Below, piece by piece: positions 54,878 to 60,880 of a stretch of DNA of 60,880 nt. The translations under genes and the position numbers were made by a program. Position 1 is the stretch's first letter; every line of letters starts with the position of its first letter. This DNA comes from Selaginella moellendorffii (Eukaryota; Streptophyta; Lycopodiopsida; Selaginellales; Selaginellaceae), in the NCBI RefSeq assembly GCF_000143415.4, contig NW_003314447.1, positions 1,532 to 62,411 of the forward strand. Direction: 5' to 3'. The notes below the pieces were generated by a model. It made no database searches. It saw only the letters and a list, made by a program, of their open reading frames with translations, and was not told the DNA's origin.

Positions 54878-56577
54878 GTCAGCTTTATTTCATGCGACAT
54901 GCAACTTATAGGTATAATATGATTTCTGAGACTATTTTTAAATATATATTGTTTACAGGTGTTATTGATATAGAGGCATGTCATTTGAGGCACCAGTTTG
55001 CACTCGACTTGTTACAATGGGTGTAAGGGATGGAGGAATATATCTAACAATGTTTGCAAGAGTTTCGAAGGCACAGAAAATAGAATGCCCTTGGGAGTTG
55101 GAACTCATAAGGAAGGAGACCTCTACACTAGATCATAAGGAAATTATCAATGCTAACAACGATGGCAATGCAAGTGATGATAGAGACAAGAACGAGGAAA
55201 CTCCAGATCAAGTTCGTGTTCCACCACCAAACAGCCAAAATTAGGCTCCAATTCAACCATCAAACAACCAAGATTTGAATCAGGTTCCACTAGTAAATAA
55301 TGATGATCAAGTGGTTTACAAAATATCACGTTGACCTTGAGGTAAGCAAAAGTAAATTTTACAAATTAAAGGTGGTAATACATGTTTTTTCAACAATAAC
55401 TATTGGTAGTAATTTCATTTTAGCTCAACGAGATGCTCATGAAGAGGAGTTAGAGGAACTCTCATTGACAATACGCCATATGATGGTAATATAGTGTCTT
55501 CATCCTACCGAACAACCCCAATTGAATGTATGAGCTTATGACATGGGCAACAAAAGTTTATTTCAAGTCATTCTCTTTTGAGTGCATCATGGATTCTATT
55601 GGCATCGATACAAAGGGTGTCCAAGGGAAGCCTAAAAAGGTGAGTATGTATTTTATATTTTTATTTGATTTCTAAACATTTTTATTTTCCAGGTTGCCAC
55701 CCTAAACCTATCATGCCTTCCGCAGAAACACACATGATAGGTTTCGTGATAGTGAACATGCAACATGTGTTTTACCTGGGTACGACAGTTCCACTAACAT
55801 CATACCTAACCTTGTGGATGAACAAATCCCAAAGTACCAATTTCAAACTCTATCGGCGATGCAAGTCTTGTTTGAACTCTATTGCCCACCAAATGGTGTT
55901 GTGATTGATTGCAAAATAGGTAGTGGTTCTATAGTGGAGGTAGCATGTGACTCTGGTAGGTCAGTGTTTGCTATTGAAGAACATCACTTATTCAAACGCT
56001 GGCTTAGAGGATTTCAAGAGTTGCCTCCAACCTCAAGGAGGTAAATTATGTTTATTAAAATTTCAATATATGTTTAATTATATTTTATAGATCACACTCA
56101 CCTGAAATTTCTAGAATTGGAGGCTTTGGAAGTATCCCTGACTATGGAGAAGCCATGGCCCAACATATGCAAGGCAAATCTTCTCCACAATACCAATATA
56201 GGAAGACGCATAAAAGAAATCAATATGTTGATGATAAGGCAAAAGAAAGTTAATTGTATATTTACATAAAATGAAAAGCTTGTTATATGTTAGATATCTA
56301 TGAAAGTGTCAGATGTTAGTATCAGTGTTAGATATTATAATTGCAAATTATCATTCTCACCTGTCACTTTGTAAATAATTGTATGTGATATGATAGCACC
56401 TTCTAGAACAAAGGATATTACCTACAACTAATATCATTTTATTATATTTTTTCTTTTAATAGTGACAATACTATAGTATAATAAAGTAATTCTAGATCTT
56501 ACATTCCACTATAGGATGGCCTAAAACCCCATATTTTGCATTAGTCGATACAGTGTTTCCCAAGGGGATGTTGTTCT

Positions 56578-57042
56578 TCACCATGAAGAGATAGTGGGAT
56601 GTGTCTGTAACTCATTCTTGAATCTACTGTACATCCACATGTGCATATTTTCCAGACTCACCATTGGGCAATTCCTACAATGCTCAAGAAAAATTTGTAA
56701 ACCCATAGAGCCATTTGTCTTGTCCAAGAAAAAGTAGCATATTAGACACTAAATGTAATAGTGTTCTATGCTTTCAAGTAGTCCCGCCATGTCAGGAGCA
56801 AAATCTTGCAAAAACATGTGGCATTGCTCTTGAAGCGCTGGAGGCAATCCCTATTTAGTAGCAAGATTCAGAATTTCATATATAAAGAACTCTAATTCAA
56901 CATCACTAAAGTCCTCAATAGAAAAAGGATTATTATATGGAGGTGGGGGTGGAATGTTGGTAGAACTTGGGGATGGAGGTAGAAATTGATATGAAATGTT
57001 GGGGGGCTAAGTATGAGTAGTAGTGACTTTCCTTCGAGCCAT
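56578..57042 (-). pseudogene. Small convergent ORF, broken (copy 2)
   Basis: Counterpart of 14214-14675. It keeps SYQFLPPSPSSTN where copy 1 has a stop, and ends SSW then TGA where copy 1 has TAG. Remaining internal TAGs are shared (after THT, after LNLATK, after HYYI), so those predate the duplication. It lies 325 bp from the end of the methyltransferase-like gene, convergent. Confidence 0.45.
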
Positions 57043-57630
57043 TTCAATACAAACTTCTAAGGAGCTCAAGAAGAACAAAAAAACTATGATGACTATAACT
57101 TTTCTAAATAATTTATATACTAAGTTTTAGTCTTTGGAATGAGGTTTATTTATTATGACACTGAAATTACTCAGATTCTTTAAATGTCAATCTTGGAAAT
57201 GGGGCTCCATAATCATAGCTTGCTTGTAAACATAATGCTTCTAGAATTTTAGATTATCGTGTATACACATGCTCTATCATTATAATGGAATCCTACTTTG
57301 CTATACATATATTTTTTTCTACACATACCAAATGTTTAGGGAAATAAACTGCAAGGAAATATAAACTATATTATAGTGGTAGAGCACATTGGCACGCTAC
57401 CATTCTCTTATATGAGATTGTCTTTTAGTCTTAGAAATGTAGGTAAAGTTGATTCTTTGATGTGATATTACTTTTGAGTGTTTCGAAAGATTTCGATTTC
57501 TTTTATTATTATTCACAAACAACTCTAGAAAACTTTTAATGAGGATTCACTACAAAAATATATCTTGGTCTTATCATATAAGAGGATTGTGATATAAGTA
57601 GGCAATAGAGTTTTTAATATGAATTAATAT

Positions 57631-57819
57631 TTAAATTACAATTTTTATCAATTTAGCATTTTTATCAATTGTGATAATGGTTTTCACATTCTCAAATAGG
57701 TAATAAGGATTAGGAGTGTAATATGGAGATTGTGGTAGTGAAACAAAATTAACATTTTCACATTTCTTTACACTACAATTGTTACTCATAGATCTTGAAT
57801 TTTCCTTGCTTCCTCTCAA
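57631..57819 (-). other. Weak 62-codon frame (copy 2)
   Basis: Counterpart of 15265-15453 (MRGSKENSRSMSNNCSVKK). Changes between copies do not obviously favour synonymous sites. The flanks 57045-57630 and 57820-58150 are AT-rich with no gene seen. Confidence 0.25.
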
Positions 57820-58149
57820 GAACCCTAAAAAATCTTTTGAATGAAGGAAAAGTATCTATAGCTATACAAGTAATCAAAATATTAAGTAGTCAAATCAAAA
57901 TATAACAACTGTAACAATAGTCATCATAAAATAATATAGCTTTATAAAAGAAAGGTTCTCCTAAACTTTATCTCTTTTAAACAATTCAATCTTATAGAAA
58001 CTTTTAACTCAAATATTTACGTATTTAAATATTTTAAAGTTTGCTAGAACCTTCATTTATTCAATTTAGATTTTCTTTGTAAAACTTCTAGTTGACTGTG
58101 TTGACTTGAGTTGACTTGTGTTGAATTGAGCTCAACTACACTTTGGACC

Positions 58150-58940
58150 ATCCCCATAACTACTATATATAGATATTCTATGGACTTCTAAACACTAAAA
58201 TAAGATGGCTAATAGTAAGAAAAACTTTGAAAACTTTAAGCATGTAGTTGTTCTTACCTATTTGAGAAACAACTTAGTAGCACATTTATAAATACTGGCA
58301 AAAGAAAAGAGAATGACTATATCTTATATCCTTGTAGCACATATAAAATCTTTATTGCATTTATTTTATATTTCTATGTTTGTATTGCAAAAAGAAGATG
58401 ATAATTTATAATGCTTTCTTTAAAGTATTTTTAGTAGTGATGGCCTGATTTGTGATCAATAAATTCTATTATTTGGTGATTAGATAACAGTAGAACTGGA
58501 AGTGAAGACTACATTATCCAATGATTGAAACTCATCCAAATGTTTTGCTAGTGCATTAGCTTACTTTGATTTAAAGACAACTTTATCACATATGAGACAA
58601 TATTTCAGACAAATTGGCTTTCAAAATATGATGACATGATATATAAATTACATAGGTAAAGTCACTCACCAGCTTGCAAATTTTTCTAAGAAAAACATAA
58701 ATTATTTCTCTAGGATAATTTCACTATATTAGATATCTACATTGTTAAAAAAAATAGGTAGAAATAACAAAGATTTATAAGATGTGATTTTTCAAATTTT
58801 TTAATCAAATACTAATCATAGCTAATAATTATAAACTATGGATTTTTGTCATTGCAATGAATACTATAAAAAATGTAGTAATAATAACAGGATCTTTTTA
58901 TTATTCGATAAGTTGATTAAAATTTATTTCTTTACCAACA
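58150..58940. repeat. Intron-like AT-rich repeat (copy 2, single)
   Basis: Counterpart of 15780-16578. Only one member remains in copy 2 before PIG-T P2, 88 bp downstream. Confidence 0.65.
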
Positions 58941-59028
58941 GATTCCATATTTTATAATTGGAGAATTTATTACTCTTACAGATATTTTCTATGATAAAAT
59001 TCAATTATGCATTGCTCCATTTTCATAA

Positions 59029-59712
59029 AAATTTTGCAAAAGCCAGCAGTTTCAGAAGATCTGTCACTAAAGCTGCAAGGCTGGACACTCTCCAGGATGT
59101 TTGGCTCAAAGCTAGGTGGCAAGTGCCCGCTTGGAGGAGAGCTTGGCGAAGCACTTGGCTAGAGATCTCAGTGAAGAAATAGGCATCAGCTTCGTGGACA
59201 ATAGTCATCTCTGCTCCAAGTCGGGTGCTTGTCTCCTCTTCAGGCTCTCTTTTACTTGAGTATGAAGCTGGCATGCACAGCAAGCTTGATCTTGGAGTCA
59301 CTTGGAGAGCCTGGGTGGATTGGTCTCGGTTCTACACAAGCCGGTATTTGGCTGGCAGCGGGAATGCAAGGGGATCCATCATCATTTCGTTTCGAGCAAA
59401 TGATGGTTCTTCTTGGAAATGTTACTCTTCAGGTATCGAGGCAGTCAACTACGTTGACATTATGATCCTCCAGATAATACCGTGGTATGTTCATTTGTAT
59501 GGCCACGTGCTACAGGCTTCGTTGGATGGCGAAAACGTGGAGTTTTGGTCTGTGGTTAGACTGATGAGATTCACAGTGGCAGAAGATCACAAAGCTCCTG
59601 CTGGTGTGGAGATTCCTCTACAAGTTTCTATTGCAACCCAGGCCATAACTTTGACAAGGTTTGTGATATTGCTAGTTGCTTTGGAAGGGATTTTGATGAT
59701 GCTATTCCATTC
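59029..59712 (+). pseudogene. PIG-T fragment P2, copy 2
   Basis: Counterpart of 18188-18904, lacking the first 36 bp because of the deletion at 59028. It keeps SIATQAITLTR, a ten-residue stretch damaged in copy 1, followed by the intron start gtttgtgatattg. Same gypsy boundary at ttccattc, so the insertion predates the duplication. Confidence 0.85.
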
Positions 59713-60880
59713 ACCAAAATCCCACTATGCTAATATTAATATATGGCATTATAACCGTACACTTGGCCCTCACATCATCCCCTCCTCTTGGAATAATGGA
59801 AGACTATTAGAGTTCTTTTATAGACGGGTTGGGATTTGGAGGAATGTCAAGAGGAGGCATCGGTGGATTTGTAGGTGGTATTAACTGCTCTTGATCCCTT
59901 TGTATAAAGCATTTCAACCGTTGCACATGCACAATCTCTGGAGGATCGGTCTGTTGGATGTCATGCCGAACCTCATAAACTTATGGTCCAACTTGCTGCA
60001 ACACCTGATATGGTCCTTTCTATTGCACAAGGAGCCCCTTAGATAAGCCACGTACTGTAAGATGGGGAAAACAAACTAACACCAAATCATCCACTTTGTA
60101 CTTTATAGGTGGATGATGATAAAAGTTGTAGCGCCATTTTTGTCCCACTTGTATGCAACCTAAATGTTTGGTAGACTTTGCTCGGACAAGTGGAAGAATG
60201 CTCGTCAAATACTGATCCCACGACCTAGCATCAACAGCTCGTGTCAATTGCAACAGTAAACCCAGCTTCATTGGTAATATTAGATCATGCCCATATAGGA
60301 GTTTATATGGTGAAGCACTAACAGAACTCTGCACCTCTATAACATATGCATACCGAAAAGACAGTAAATAACAATCCCAATTTGAATGCTAAAAATTCAC
60401 ATCTTCGCAATCATCCCTTTGAATGTCCGAACGAACTATTCCACCAGACTGTCTGATTATGGATGATAAGCACTTGTGAAAGTGTGGCGTATCCCCAACC
60501 GAGACGTCAAAACATAAAATGTTTCAACTATAAATGCGAGACCATTATCCGAAAGAATCCACTCTAGACAAGAATGTTGGAACACCACTTGATTGAGAAG
60601 GAAGTATCCAACAGCAGTTGCAAAGGCGCTAGCAAGAGCACCAACTTTCACCCAATGAGTCAAGTAGTCAAAAGCAATAATAACATACTCATTGCCAACA
60701 GTCAACCGTGGAAAAGGTCCCATAAGATGAAACTCCACCAACTCAAACGAATGGGAAACTGTAATTGACTCCAACTGTCCTTCTGTAGCATGAGGGGGAG
60801 TATTACGAACTTGGCACCAAATGCAACTACGCACATACCAGATAACATCATGTCGCTCTCCGATAATAGAAAGATCATCA
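59713..60880 (-). mobile_element. Ty3/gypsy element, 3' part, copy 2 (cut by window end)
   Basis: Contains the terminal repeat (accaaaatcccacta to ttggccct), the polypurine tract, and integrase frames 60020-60334 and 60457-60834. The second of these is open longer than in copy 1 and reaches the RLGIRHTFTSAYHP motif near the integrase active-site glutamate. The remainder of the element lies beyond the window. Confidence 0.85.

Larger units (their letters stand above)
49849..56253 (+). pseudogene. ParB-like / SAM methyltransferase-like multi-exon gene, copy 2
   Basis: Exons: 49849-50834 (proline-rich plus DGNH at 50680), 52341-52541, 52609-52798, 52854-53188 continuing at 54883-54911 across solo LTR B, 54959-55341, 55424-55639, 55726-56040 (GVVIDCKIGSGSIVE at 55895) and 56091-56253 with TAA. 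Copy 2 supplies exons missing in copy 1: WFNNPINFMLAVWCK, YELAYLENSREELSAEF and LDDMIYNIAKLKLPYKRQIK, a helical-looking charged middle region. Phases match across 52541/52609 and 52798/52854. Damage: the start exon is deleted, there are TAG stops at 50419 and near 50650, TAA at 53030, and two LTR insertions, one in an intron and one in an exon. Several stops here are sense codons in copy 1 and the reverse, so the two copies decayed independently. Confidence 0.6.
38704..60880. repeat. Segmental duplication, copy 2 (runs off the window)
   Basis: Direct repeat of copy 1. It starts with the same bases as the window start and ends inside the gypsy integrase, equivalent to about 20070 in copy 1. 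Copy-2-specific changes are solo LTR A (45421-47212), solo LTR B (53189-54877), loss of the first coding exon of the methyltransferase-like gene near 48505, loss of about 0.43 kb at 47710, and loss of about 1.56 kb at 59028. Independent insertions and deletions on both sides argue for real paralogous copies and not a duplicated contig. Confidence 0.9.

Noticed and set aside
53508-54922. Open frames up to 450 codons in solo LTR B
   Set aside because: Same satellite artefact; the LTR is delimited by TG/CA ends and a 5-bp duplication, and no domain is present.
1-60880. The whole duplication as an assembly artefact
   Set aside because: The copies differ by two LTR insertions with target duplications, an inversion and several independent deletions, which an artefact would not produce; collapse or misordering of the near-identical palindrome arms remains possible.

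Overview
This is a eukaryotic nuclear window, most likely from a land plant. The pointers are a GPI-transamidase subunit (PIG-T) gene family, a pentatricopeptide remnant, Ty3/gypsy and copia retroelements, and spliceosomal introns. The introns I can place in the methyltransferase-like gene are mostly very short (about 47-85 bp), which fits a compact-intron lycophyte such as Selaginella. That assignment is inference; no rRNA, organelle or marker gene confirms it. Nearly everything here is broken: I see no intact conventional gene, and the longest open frames are degenerate or lie in simple repeats.

Layout. The window is two diverged copies of one ~20 kb segment in direct orientation: copy 1 at 1-~20070, with its gypsy element running to 23295, and copy 2 at 38704-60880, cut by the window end. 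Between them lies a large palindrome: arms at about 23385-27635 and 36556-40880 (inverted, nearly identical) around an 8.9 kb AT-rich spacer of old retroelement debris. The two segment copies differ by one clean inversion (2976-7192 against 41671-47687), by two solo-LTR insertions present only in copy 2, and by several deletions on each side.

Order inside a segment: a GC-rich unrecognised ORF block and copia fragment; a gypsy pol fragment; the invertible block, with a zinc-finger-like transposase-type ORF, an unknown ORF and PIG-T fragment P1; then a decayed multi-exon gene (8487-13841 in copy 1, 49849-56253 in copy 2). This gene has an MPPRKRK-type start, a proline-rich stretch, a ParB-like DGNH motif and a C-terminal SAM-dependent methyltransferase motif. 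A palindromic satellite fills its first intron. A small convergent ORF follows, then intron-like AT-rich repeats, PIG-T fragment P2, and a Ty3/gypsy element abutting P2.

Most interesting: the ParB-like/DNA-methyltransferase-like gene with its convergent partner ORF; its intron-borne 62-bp palindrome satellite; a solo-LTR family with GGACTC-type repeats for which both target-site duplications and empty sites can be read; and the precise inversion between segment copies.
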